Part shown: one piece after another, positions 1 through 7,001 of the stretch
How the letters are laid out: the number at the start of each line of letters is the position of its first letter
How positions within the stretch are numbered: position 1 is the stretch's first letter
Assembly: GCA_017623315.1 (NCBI GenBank)
Contig: JAGAPJ010000077.1
Span: forward strand, 1-39,403
Direction of reading: 5' to 3'
Length of the DNA: 39,403 bases
DNA from: Clostridia bacterium
GTDB taxonomy: Bacteria > Bacillota > Clostridia > Oscillospirales > Acutalibacteraceae
Program-made: the position numbers and the translations under genes
Notes under the pieces: model-generated
The model's database searches: none
The model's input: the letters and a program-made list of their open reading frames with translations, nothing else
What the model was told of the DNA's origin: nothing

Positions 1-38
1 CTGTTGCAGAAGCACTTGAAGCGCTTTTAAAGAATTAA
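1..38 (+). CDS. C-terminal tail of an unknown protein (truncated by window edge)
   Basis: Only eleven codons and a TAA stop are visible, in the frame starting at base 3, reading VAEALEALLKN. Product unknown. The short helical VAxALxALL ending loosely recalls the last helix of a dockerin-type repeat, but eleven residues cannot establish that. The frame is favoured because its stop sits just before a perfect ribosome binding site for the next small gene, so the two are probably co-transcribed. Confidence 0.5.
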   Translation, partial: VAEALEALLKN

Positions 39-53
39 AGGAGGAACCGAATA

Positions 54-161
54 ATGAATTTTGAATTACCCGAAATCAAAAAGGTTTCTTTTGAAACTGA
101 AAACGTTGCTTTATCTTACATTGATGAAGACAGCTTAGTTATAAGCGGTTCAGATTATTAA
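54..161 (+). CDS. 35-residue acidic small protein, function unknown
   Basis: A short gene with all the usual parts: a full AAAGGAGG Shine-Dalgarno at 37-44, nine bases to ATG at 54, 35 codons, TAA at 159-161, then a strong terminator at 167. The product begins MNFELPEIKKVSFETENVAL and is rich in Glu and Asp, with no signal peptide or membrane segment. From memory, gut clostridia carry many 30-50 residue proteins starting with a similar Pro-Glu-Ile/Leu...Phe-x-x-Glu pattern, often next to exported or dockerin-bearing proteins, but I know no assigned function. It could be a small structural or regulatory protein or a peptide precursor. There is no leader/core boundary such as a GG site and no Cys, which argues against a modified peptide with thioether bridges. 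Confidence 0.65.
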   Translation: MNFELPEIKKVSFETENVALSYIDEDSLVISGSDY

Positions 162-166
162 AAAAC

Positions 167-205
167 ACCCCACGGATGAAAAATTCATCCGTGGGGTTAT
201 TTTTA
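167..205 (+). terminator. Rho-independent terminator after the 35-codon gene
   Basis: A 14-bp perfect stem (167-180 with 184-197) has a three-base loop and is followed by a T-rich run. It starts five bases after the stop codon of the small gene. Confidence 0.9.
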
Positions 206-214
206 TAAATTTTC

Positions 215-382
215 AAATTATAGTTTATCAGGCTAAACCCCAAAAGAATAAAGAAGAAATAATAAATAATAAAAAATGTGTGCCTAAGGCACGAATATAT
301 ATCCGTCGGCAAAGCCGACACCGATTTTATTCTTTCTTCTTTATTATTTATTCTTTAAGGCGTCAGCGATAAACCCCAATTT
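215..382. repeat. Composite dispersed repeat (stop-codon-type ends around a purine-armed palindrome)
   Basis: The outer ends are AAATTATAGTTTATC (215-229) and GATAAACCCCAATTT (368-382), the same pair that bounds repeats at 15358, 28337 and 35295. Inside is a second repeat type: long A/G-rich arm (about 242-275), two small hairpins (280-292 with GTGCC/GGCAC arms, 305-319 with GTCGGC/GCCGAC arms), then a T/C-rich arm (about 328-358) roughly complementary to the first. This fills the 162-468 gap between genes; I see no coding sequence there. Confidence 0.7.
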
Positions 383-436
383 ATATCCGTGCCGAAGACA
401 TCTTACCTCTTCACTATTACTTCTTACTTATTACCT

Positions 437-468
437 AAAAAAGCCACCTCGGTTGAGGTGGCTTTTTA
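437..468. terminator. Bidirectional terminator, 3' of mscS
   Basis: A 13-bp stem (438-450 with 455-467) with a GGTT loop is flanked by A-run and T-run, so it can act in both directions. It abuts the stop codon of the leftward MscS gene, which is the transcript it most likely ends. Confidence 0.85.
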
Positions 469-1296
469 CTATTTAACATGTACGTCCATTTGAGGATATG
501 GAATTTTAATATCGTTTTCCTGAAAGGCTTTTTTAACACCGTCCAAAACGTCAAAATAAACTGTCCAATAATCACCGCTGTTTACCCAAACACGTGCGGT
601 ATATTCCACCGCACTGTCAGCACATTTTGAAACCTTTACAAAGGCTTCGGGGTCTTTAAGTGCTTTTTCGTGTGAGGTAACAACCTTTTCAATAATTGCC
701 AATACCCTGTCACTGTCGCAGGAATAGTCGGCAGTAAATAGCCAGTCAACACGGCGGGTGTCCTTTGCGGAATAGTTTTTAATTACTGCATTGGTAATTG
801 AGCCGTTGGGAATTGTAATTTGCTTATTGTCGGGGGTTAAAAGCACGGTATAAACCACCGTAATTTCCGAAACGGTACCGCCTTCGCCAGCGGCTTCGAT
901 ATAATCGCCAACCTTAAAGGGCTTGAAAAGTAAAATCATTAAACCGCCCGCAAAGTTTGATAATGAACCTTGAAGTGCCAAGCCGATAGCCGCACCGCAG
1001 GTGGCAAGCACGGTAATAAACGAGGTAACAGGCACACCCAAAACCATTGCAAGTGTTATAAACAGCACTATGTATAATGCAATACTTGCAAAGCTTGAAA
1101 TAAATGAACGAAGGCTGGGGTCTAATTTATCAAGCTTGTGGGATTTTTTTATGAAATTTTTAATTAACCTTATAATAAAAAGTCCCACAACTAGAATTAA
1201 AATACCGAATAAAAGCTTACCACCAAGTGAAGTAATTAAATCAATAAGCCATTTCATAGCGTCGGCACTGCCGAGCCATTCTAAAAACTTTTCCAT
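469..1296 (-). CDS. mscS: Small-conductance mechanosensitive channel (MscS family)
   Basis: 275 residues, close to the usual length of the minimal MscS family. Three membrane segments are visible: about 26-48, 66-88 and the pore-lining helix 93-125, which is rich in Gly/Ala (CGAAIGLALQGSLSNFAGG) as expected for MscS TM3. The cytoplasmic beta domain follows with the family motif FKVGDYIE and IPNGSITN near 160-168. The channel releases solutes when membrane tension rises after osmotic downshift. The start ATG at 1296 has AAGGAGAT in front of it. It lies 14 bases after a DUF4234-like membrane gene, probably in one transcript ending at the terminator at 437-468. Confidence 0.93.
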   Translation of the reverse strand: MEKFLEWLGSADAMKWLIDLITSLGGKLLFGILILVVGLFIIRLIKNFIKKSHKLDKLDPSLRSFISSFASIALYIVLFITLAMVLGVPVTSFITVLATCGAAIGLALQGSLSNFAGGLMILLFKPFKVGDYIEAAGEGGTVSEITVVYTVLLTPDNKQITIPNGSITNAVIKNYSAKDTRRVDWLFTADYSCDSDRVLAIIEKVVTSHEKALKDPEAFVKVSKCADSAVEYTARVWVNSGDYWTVYFDVLDGVKKAFQENDIKIPYPQMDVHVK

Positions 1297-1310
1297 TATA
1301 TTATCTCCTT

Positions 1311-1655
1311 TTAAATTTCTAAAATTTCGTTAATTTTGTTAAGCTCGGCCTGCATAAAGCCAAGTGCCAACAAAACGCCAAGGGGAAAAATGCTTAAAAT
1401 TAAATAAACTACCGATTTGTCGGTGTGTTCAATGCCCTGCATAGCGCAGTCTTCGGAAAATTTGCGTTCTACAAGATAAAGCCCAATAAACGGAAGTAAC
1501 ATTGAAATTATAATTTCAAAGGCAATATTACCATGCTTATTTGTAAAGGTTAAGCTTTCCTTTACAATAAAAAATGTCCAATAAAGCTGATATATTCCAC
1601 AAGAAATGAGCGAAAATATAATAGACTTTACGGGGTCACGTCTTTTAAAATTCAT
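1311..1655 (-). CDS. DUF4234-like small membrane protein
   Basis: 114 residues. The N-terminus (RRDPVKSIIFSLISCGIYQ, then YW) matches the typical opening of DUF4234 proteins: a short basic stretch, then a helix with a Cys-Gly-Ile-Tyr pattern and a Trp. About three membrane helices are expected (12-31, 44-62, 80-103). Function unknown. The ATG at 1655 follows a GGGGGG Shine-Dalgarno. It is the first gene of a probable two-gene unit with mscS. The family call is from pattern memory, so moderate confidence. Confidence 0.7.
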   Translation of the reverse strand: MNFKRRDPVKSIIFSLISCGIYQLYWTFFIVKESLTFTNKHGNIAFEIIISMLLPFIGLYLVERKFSEDCAMQGIEHTDKSVVYLILSIFPLGVLLALGFMQAELNKINEILEI

Positions 1656-1796
1656 TACATACCCCCCTTTTGAAAGGTATTATACATTAATAATAATTTT
1701 GTTGTCAATAACTTATGCCAAAATTATATTACTTTGTTGCTTTTTTAACAATTTTATATTAAAATATAATTATCATATATATAAGGACGTGTTTTA

Positions 1797-3857
1797 ATGG
1801 ACCCTAAATTTGAAGCATTACAAACCCCTTGGAAAATTGGTAACGTTGAAATTAAAAACCGAATTGTGCTTTGCCCAATGGGCGGTACCTCGCTTTTCGG
1901 CTGGTTTGAGCTTGGCGGTTGCCATTTTGACAAGGAAGCCGCAAAATTCTTTTTAGAACGCGCCAACAATAACGTTGGTCTTATTATCCCAGGTATTGCA
2001 CCCCTCCGTGACACCTTTTGGGGCAAATGGCTTTGGCAAAACCCTAAAATGTTTGACGAATTAAAGGAATTTATGGACGAAATTCATAAATCGGGTGCAA
2101 AATTATTTGTTCAGTTAACCGCAGGTATGGGCAGAAGCTGGGCAATTACCGAATTGGTGGCGCCTCTTCACAAAAACAAGGTGACCCGCGCGCTTGTAAA
2201 ACCTATTATTGATACCTCACACGAGTTGGCTTGTCCCTCACCCCAGCCGTCACGTTGGGCGCACGATATTATTTGCCCCGAAATGACAGTAGAGCAAATT
2301 CACGAAATTATTGAAGCATTTGCAAAAACCGCCGCCCTTTGCAAAAAAGCAGGTGTTGACGGTGTTGAAGTTCACGCCGTGCACGAAGGCTATCTTTTAG
2401 ACCAATTTGCAATTGAGTTCTTTAACAAGCGTACCGACGAATATGGCGGAAGCTTTGAAAACCGCTACCGCTTTGCCGCTGAAATTGTTAAGGCAATTAA
2501 AGCTGAATGCGGCGACGATTTCCCCGTGTCACTTCGCTATTCAGTAGAATCTAAAATGAAGGGCTTTTGCGAAGGCGCAATGCCTGGTGAGGATTACGTC
2601 GAAGTTGGTCGAAATATGGCAGAAAGCGAAAAAGCCGCTAAATATTTACAGGATGCAGGCTATGATATGCTTAACGCTGACAACGGTACTTACGACTCGT
2701 GGTATTGGGCACATCCGCCGATGTATATGCCCCAAAACTGCAACCTTGAGGACGTTGCACACATTAAAAAGTTTGTTGATATTCCCGTAGTTTGTGCAGG
2801 TAGAATGGAGCCTGACGTTGGTGCTGCGGCAGTAGCCGACGGTAAAATTGATGCTGTAGGTGTTGCACGTCAGTTTCTTGTTGACCCTGAATGGATTACA
2901 AAAATGCTTGACGACCGTTTGGAAGATATTAAACCTTGCATTTGCTGTCACGCAGGCTGCTTTAACTTCTCATCCTCAAAAGGACACGCAAATACCCAAG
3001 ACCTTACCGACACAATGGGTCTTGCACGCTGTGCCTTAAACCCCAAGACAATGCAGTCGAATAAATACAAGCTTACCCCTGCTAAAAAAGTTAAGAATAT
3101 TGCCATCATCGGTGGCGGTATTGGCTGTATGGAAGCCGCTATCGTTTGTGCTCAGCGCGGACACAAAGTAACCCTTTACGAAAAGACCGATAAACTTGGC
3201 GGTGTGTTTATTGCCGCTGCGGCTCCATCTTTCAAAGAAAAGGACCGCGACCTTATTGCTTGGTACAACCGTGAAATTAAGAAATATCCCATTGATATTA
3301 AGCTTAATACCGAAATTAAGGACGTTAAAACCCTTAATGCTGACGAGATTATTGTTGCAACAGGTGCTGTGGCTAAAAATATTCCAATTAAGAATATTGA
3401 AAACACCGTTGAAGCGGTTGATTATTTACTCGGCAACAAGCCCGTTGGCGAAAAGGTTGCAATTATCGGCGGCGGTCTTACAGGCTGTGAAATTGCTTAT
3501 GACCTTTTCCTACAAGGCAAAAAGCCAACTATTGTTGAAATGCAGGACGACCTTATTACAACAAAGGGTATCTGCCTTGCAAACACAAGCTTTTTGCGTG
3601 ACTGCTTTAAGACAAATAATGTTCCCGTTCATTTGGAAACCAAGCTTAACACCATTAACGACGGCAGTATAACCGTTACCGATAAAGACGGCAAAACTTT
3701 TGATATTGCTTGCGACAGCGTTATTATGTCGGTTGGATATAACCCCGCACCTATTGCCAAAAAGGGCGGCAAGGTTCACGTTATTGGTGATGCAGCAAGT
3801 GTTGGCAACCTACGCACTGTTATTTGGGGCGCGTGGGACGTTTGTATGAAGCTTTAA
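1797..3857 (+). CDS. Enoate reductase-type flavoenzyme (Old Yellow Enzyme + 4Fe-4S + FAD/NAD domains)
   Basis: 686 residues, the length expected for 2-enoate reductase, 2,4-dienoyl-CoA reductase and BaiCD/BaiH relatives. Residues 1-375 form the FMN-binding TIM barrel, including HAVHEGYLLDQF (193-204) and the RTDEYGGSFENR motif (212-223). Cys381, 384, 388 and 412 have the C-x2-C-x3-C spacing of the 4Fe-4S cluster. From about 434 comes a dinucleotide-binding GGGIGC motif, then a second one (VAIIGGGLTGCE, about 555) and a C-terminal VIGDA flavin motif. These enzymes use NADH to reduce carbon-carbon double bonds next to a carbonyl or carboxylate. The substrate cannot be read from sequence. ATG at 1797 follows AAGGA at 1783. 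The next genes, 195 bases on, encode aconitase X, a dehydratase family, which suggests an unsaturated acid as substrate. Confidence 0.88.
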   Translation: MDPKFEALQTPWKIGNVEIKNRIVLCPMGGTSLFGWFELGGCHFDKEAAKFFLERANNNVGLIIPGIAPLRDTFWGKWLWQNPKMFDELKEFMDEIHKSGAKLFVQLTAGMGRSWAITELVAPLHKNKVTRALVKPIIDTSHELACPSPQPSRWAHDIICPEMTVEQIHEIIEAFAKTAALCKKAGVDGVEVHAVHEGYLLDQFAIEFFNKRTDEYGGSFENRYRFAAEIVKAIKAECGDDFPVSLRYSVESKMKGFCEGAMPGEDYVEVGRNMAESEKAAKYLQDAGYDMLNADNGTYDSWYWAHPPMYMPQNCNLEDVAHIKKFVDIPVVCAGRMEPDVGAAAVADGKIDAVGVARQFLVDPEWITKMLDDRLEDIKPCICCHAGCFNFSSSKGHANTQDLTDTMGLARCALNPKTMQSNKYKLTPAKKVKNIAIIGGGIGCMEAAIVCAQRGHKVTLYEKTDKLGGVFIAAAAPSFKEKDRDLIAWYNREIKKYPIDIKLNTEIKDVKTLNADEIIVATGAVAKNIPIKNIENTVEAVDYLLGNKPVGEKVAIIGGGLTGCEIAYDLFLQGKKPTIVEMQDDLITTKGICLANTSFLRDCFKTNNVPVHLETKLNTINDGSITVTDKDGKTFDIACDSVIMSVGYNPAPIAKKGGKVHVIGDAASVGNLRTVIWGAWDVCMKL

Positions 3858-3870
3858 TAAAGCTTCATAC
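3844..3870. other. Perfect 13-bp hairpin overlapping the flavoenzyme stop codon
   Basis: Bases 3844-3856 pair with 3858-3870 around a single central A, spanning the last codons and stop of the flavoenzyme gene. There is no following T-run, so it is not a classical terminator. It may protect the 3' end of the message or be a footprint of repeat insertion. Confidence 0.6.
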
Positions 3871-3871
3871 A

Positions 3872-4026
3872 TAAAGAATAAAGAAAAAATGAGAAAGAAG
3901 AAATAAAAAATAAAAGAAAATTCTTATTTCTACTATAAATACTGCAAAAGAAAACCAATAATTTATATCCGTGCCGAAGGCACACCAATTTTATTCTTTC
4001 TTCTTTATTCTTTATTATTTAATAAT
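3872..4026. repeat. Purine-armed palindromic repeat
   Basis: An A/G-rich arm (from 3872) and a T/C-rich arm (about 3993-4018) flank a small hairpin with GTGCC/GGCAC arms at 3971-3983. The same layout occurs inside 215-382 and, shorter, at 5817-5910. It occupies almost the whole gap between the flavoenzyme and aconitase X genes. Confidence 0.65.
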
Positions 4027-4052
4027 CTAAATTTCGAAAGGAGAAACTTTCT

Positions 4053-5327
4053 ATGATATTAACCCCTGAACAGCAAGCCATACTTAACGGCGAAAAAGGC
4101 GAAACACTAGCCAAGGTTATGAAAACCCTTGTTATGTACGGTGACGCCTTTGAAGCCGAAAAGCTTGTACCTATTACATCAAAATACAACCACCTTGTAA
4201 CCTCGTTTGGTTTAAAGGTTATGTCCCCTGTTTATGACCTTATGCAACAGATTTTAGACGCTGATGTATTTTCGGGTCAAAAATTCTCGGTTGACCCCCG
4301 CCCGCTTGATGACAATGTACCCGCTAACTTCTTACAAAAATTTGTTTTTAAGAATTTTATGTACACAAAGCAGGATTTTTACGAAGAACAGCTTAAAAAG
4401 CTTGGTCTTATAGATGAAAATGCCTTTACCTGTGCCTGCTATATGGACGAGGTTGGCAACAAACCCAAAAAGGGTGACGTTTTAAGTTGGGCTGAATCCT
4501 CTGCCGTTGTTTATGCAAACTCGGTTTTAGGTGCTCGTTGCAACCGTAACAGCGGTATTTTGGACATTATGGGCTCTATCGTTGGTTACGTGCCTTATTT
4601 TGGTCTCTTAACCGACGAAGGCAGAAAGGCAACTTGGGTTGTAAAGATTGAAACCACCAAAAAGCCAGAGGCACAGCTTTTAGGCTCGGCTATCGGTATG
4701 AAGGTTATGGAAGACGTGCCTTACGTTATCGGTCTTGATAAATGGATTGGTGACGAGCTTAACGACGAAGCCTGCACCTATCTTAAGGACTTCGGCGCCG
4801 CTACCGCTTCAAACGGTGCAGTTGGCCTTTACCACATTGAAAACCTCACCCCCGAAGCAAAGGAAATGGGCAAAAACCTAATAGTTGCCGATGCAAAAGA
4901 ATATATTATCGACGACGCTGAACTTGAAAGGGTTAAAAATGATTACCCTGTAATTTGGAAAAACCCTGATGCTAAGCCCAAGCTTTGCTTTATGGGTTGC
5001 CCCCACATGAGTTTGCAGCAGCTTAAGGACTGGACCGACAAGGTTGAAAAAGGACTTAAAGAAAGCGGCAACAAAAAGGTTGTTATTCCTACCGTATTTA
5101 CCGCCGCACCCAAGGTGCTTGAAGCATTTAATAATACCGAATATGCCGCCCGCCTTAAAGCAACGGGTGTCATCACTTCATATATCTGTCCCTTAATGTA
5201 TATGAACAACCCGCTTTGCAAAAAAATGCCGGTTATTACCTCGTCAAACAAGCTTCGCACCTATACAAGTGCGCGTTATTACACCGATGACGAAATTTTA
5301 ACCGCTATCACAAAGGGAGGTAAATAA
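4053..5327 (+). CDS. Aconitase X large (catalytic) subunit, DUF521
   Basis: 424 residues, typical of the AcnX large subunit. Family landmarks are TCACYMDEVGNKPKKGD (126-142), WAESSAVVYANSVLGAR (146-162), and MGCPHMSLQQL (314-324). Candidate iron-sulfur ligands among conserved positions are Cys127, Cys129, Cys316 and Cys379. The family is known for cis-3-hydroxy-L-proline dehydratase in bacteria and phosphomevalonate dehydratase in archaea, both removing water from a hydroxy acid. Which reaction this one catalyses is not evident. The small subunit gene starts two bases after its stop codon, so both are translated together. Start ATG follows GAAAGGAGAAA. No proline or mevalonate genes are nearby to decide the substrate. 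Confidence 0.9.
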   Translation: MILTPEQQAILNGEKGETLAKVMKTLVMYGDAFEAEKLVPITSKYNHLVTSFGLKVMSPVYDLMQQILDADVFSGQKFSVDPRPLDDNVPANFLQKFVFKNFMYTKQDFYEEQLKKLGLIDENAFTCACYMDEVGNKPKKGDVLSWAESSAVVYANSVLGARCNRNSGILDIMGSIVGYVPYFGLLTDEGRKATWVVKIETTKKPEAQLLGSAIGMKVMEDVPYVIGLDKWIGDELNDEACTYLKDFGAATASNGAVGLYHIENLTPEAKEMGKNLIVADAKEYIIDDAELERVKNDYPVIWKNPDAKPKLCFMGCPHMSLQQLKDWTDKVEKGLKESGNKKVVIPTVFTAAPKVLEAFNNTEYAARLKATGVITSYICPLMYMNNPLCKKMPVITSSNKLRTYTSARYYTDDEILTAITKGGK

Positions 5328-5329
5328 AA

Positions 5330-5776
5330 ATGAGAGAATTTAAAGGCAGAGTTGTTACCCCTGGTACCGCTTGCGCCGAAGCGCTTGTTACAACGCAGGG
5401 CTTTAATACACTTGCATCCTTCCAAATGGCTTTACAGTTTGGCGATAAAGAAGTTAAATGCGGTGACCAAAACAATAGCGATATTAACGGCAAACCAATG
5501 ATTAACAAGGCGCTTTGTTTGCCACAAACAATTGGTTCGACCACAGGCGGTTTAGTGCTTTATTGTGCTTGTGCTATGGAAAAGAACCCCGCTTGCATGC
5601 TTTTTGCAAACCACATTGACTCACTTGCTGCCGCAGGCGCAGTTTTGGCTGACGTGTGGGTAGATAAAATTACAATGCCGGTTATTGACTGTCTTGGCGA
5701 CGAATTTTTAAATTACGTCAAAGACGGTATGAAAATTATCGTTAAAGAAGACGGAACTGTTGTTGTAGAAGATTAA
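5330..5776 (+). CDS. Aconitase X small (swivel) subunit, DUF126
   Basis: 148 residues, the right size for the separate swivel subunit. It opens with FKGRVVTPGTACAEALVT, the family's usual start, and carries the conserved LPQTIGSTTGGLVLY segment (64-78). Other family members I recall read Pro-Ser-Gly-Arg-Gly-Ser here; this protein has Ile where the Arg normally stands, keeping Gly69 and Ser70. That may mark a different substrate. It pairs with the upstream large subunit to close the active site. GGGAGGTAAATAAA precedes the ATG, the Shine-Dalgarno lying within the end of the large subunit gene. A strong terminator ends the unit at 5782. Confidence 0.88.
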   Translation: MREFKGRVVTPGTACAEALVTTQGFNTLASFQMALQFGDKEVKCGDQNNSDINGKPMINKALCLPQTIGSTTGGLVLYCACAMEKNPACMLFANHIDSLAAAGAVLADVWVDKITMPVIDCLGDEFLNYVKDGMKIIVKEDGTVVVED

Positions 5777-5781
5777 TATTA

Positions 5782-5816
5782 AAAGAGGTGGAAAAAATTC
5801 CACCTCTTTTTGTTTA
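5782..5816 (+). terminator. Terminator of the aconitase X unit
   Basis: A 13-bp perfect stem (5782-5794 with 5799-5811), an AAAA loop and a following T-rich tail, six bases past the small-subunit stop. Confidence 0.9.
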
Positions 5817-5910
5817 AATAATAAATAAGAAACAATATATAACGCCGTGCGATGCACGGCACATTATTTATTATTTATTATTTTTTCTTTATTCTTTAAG
5901 GCATCAGCCG
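5817..5910. repeat. Short purine-armed palindromic repeat
   Basis: An AATAATAAATAAG arm and a TTATTTATTATTT arm flank a 7-bp hairpin (GCCGTGC/GCACGGC, 5845-5861). The right side ends TTCTTTAAGGCATCAGC, nearly the same as the boundary at 347-366. It is the third copy of this layout in the first 6 kb and lies between converging genes. Confidence 0.6.
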
Positions 5911-5912
5911 TA

Positions 5913-6095
5913 TTAATGAAACATTGTCTGAAAGCCGTCAACCATCTCGCCTGCAGCCTTTAAAAGCTTGGCGCCGCCTTTTTCGATGTTTTTATTATCC
6001 TTGAGCATCATTTTGCCGACTACAACAGCGGTTGCACCTGCAATCATACCTGCGCCTACGCCCTTCATAAATGACATTGTTGAATTATTTTGCAT
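5913..6095 (-). CDS. Small glycine-rich membrane-associated protein, function unknown
   Basis: 60 residues with a single hydrophobic Gly/Ala-rich segment (GVGAGMIAGATAVVVG, about 12-27) followed by a basic and amphipathic tail (KDNKNIEKGGAKLLKAAGEM). I have seen similar short proteins as conserved hypotheticals in clostridia, but no function is known to me. The start is well supported by AAAGGAGG in front of the ATG. It lies 31 bases downstream of the Gx-type gene and could be its operon partner or a separate gene. Confidence 0.75.
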   Translation of the reverse strand: MQNNSTMSFMKGVGAGMIAGATAVVVGKMMLKDNKNIEKGGAKLLKAAGEMVDGFQTMFH

Positions 6096-6126
6096 AAATA
6101 TAACCTCCTTTTAAGATTATTTTATC

Positions 6127-6612
6127 CTAAAAGAAGGTTTTTATTTTTTTATCTAAAATTTTTGCTAAAAATCCTATAAATCCACCCGAAATTATTGCCG
6201 AAAAAATTAAAAAAGGCAAATAATAAAGCACACCTTTACCTAAAACAATAAGCGCAACGGCGGTTTGCACTAAATTATGGGTAAGTGCACCTAAAATACT
6301 AAAACCCACCGTACCGAAAAATTTTGTTTTTGATATAAGCCACATAACCAATGTAGAAATCATACCCGCCGACAGCGAAAACAGTAATGCAAACGGGCTT
6401 ACAAAAAGCAAATTTAAAAGCAAAATGCGGATAATATTAACTAAAAACGCGCCTTTAATATCATTTTTTAAAATCAGCAGTAACGCTACACCGTTTGCAA
6501 GTCCTATTTTTACCCCGGGGGCAATAAAGGTTAGCGGCAAAAGGGTTTCAACATACGAAAACACCAAACAAACCGACGCCAAAATGCTATATAATGCTAC
6601 CTTTTTCGACAT
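6127..6612 (-). CDS. Gx transporter family membrane protein (formerly heptaprenyl diphosphate synthase component I)
   Basis: 161 residues, almost wholly hydrophobic, with about five membrane segments. The motif LTFIAPGVKIGLANGVALLL (27-46) is the family signature and accounts for the name Gx. The family was first labelled a component of heptaprenyl diphosphate synthase, but it looks like an ECF-type substrate-binding membrane component, and its substrate is unsettled. Its gene lies nine bases after a NusG-domain-II gene and near apbE, a trio I know from clostridial RNF-type or extracellular electron transfer neighbourhoods. The ATG at 6612 follows GGGGGAAAAT. Confidence 0.82.
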   Translation of the reverse strand: MSKKVALYSILASVCLVFSYVETLLPLTFIAPGVKIGLANGVALLLILKNDIKGAFLVNIIRILLLNLLFVSPFALLFSLSAGMISTLVMWLISKTKFFGTVGFSILGALTHNLVQTAVALIVLGKGVLYYLPFLIFSAIISGGFIGFLAKILDKKIKTFF

Positions 6613-6621
6613 ATTTTCCCC

Positions 6622-6936
6622 CTATTCTACCGTAATTATAACCTTATTTGGTATGCAAACAATTTGTTCGCTTTTTTTGGAAATTTTTTTGTGTTTAACA
6701 CAAATTTGGTTTTTGCAATTTGCCGAGATAACCTCTACCTTGCCGTTTTTAATTTCAATTATATTTGTGCCAAGGTCGATTATTTTATCCTCACTAAGTG
6801 AAAGGCTGTAAAGCTGTTTGTTATTTTGAGTGATAACCACCGTTTTGCCGTTTTTTGAGCACAACAAAACCGCCATAAGTGCAATTATACCCACGGCGAC
6901 AAGGCAAATTATAAGTTTTACATCGGCTTTTTTCAT
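6622..6936 (-). CDS. NusG domain II-containing protein
   Basis: 104 residues: one N-terminal membrane helix (about 8-27), then a small beta domain outside the cell. Cys74, Cys79, His82 and Cys94 form the C-x4-C-x2-H...C pattern of stand-alone NusG-II proteins. It lacks the NGN domain of the transcription factor NusG and should not be annotated as such. A role in redox or flavin protein assembly is suggested only by its neighbours: the Gx-type gene downstream and apbE divergently upstream, with 65 bases between. GGTGATAAA precedes the ATG. Confidence 0.85.
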   Translation of the reverse strand: MKKADVKLIICLVAVGIIALMAVLLCSKNGKTVVITQNNKQLYSLSLSEDKIIDLGTNIIEIKNGKVEVISANCKNQICVKHKKISKKSEQIVCIPNKVIITVE

Positions 6937-6964
6937 TTTATCACCATTTTTATTTTAACACACC

Positions 6965-6993
6965 TTTACAAAAAAGAAAAGATATTATATAAT
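6965..6993 (+). promoter_or_regulatory. Sigma-A promoter of apbE, apparently giving a leaderless mRNA
   Basis: TTTACA (6965-6970), 17 bases, then a perfect TATAAT (6988-6993). Transcription would start around 7000, while the apbE start codon is at 7002. No Shine-Dalgarno lies between, so the message probably begins at or almost at the ATG. Confidence 0.7.
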
Positions 6994-7001
6994 AATATAT
7001 T

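Noticed and set aside
6622..6936. Transcription factor NusG
   Set aside because: Only the domain II-type fold after a membrane helix; no NGN domain.
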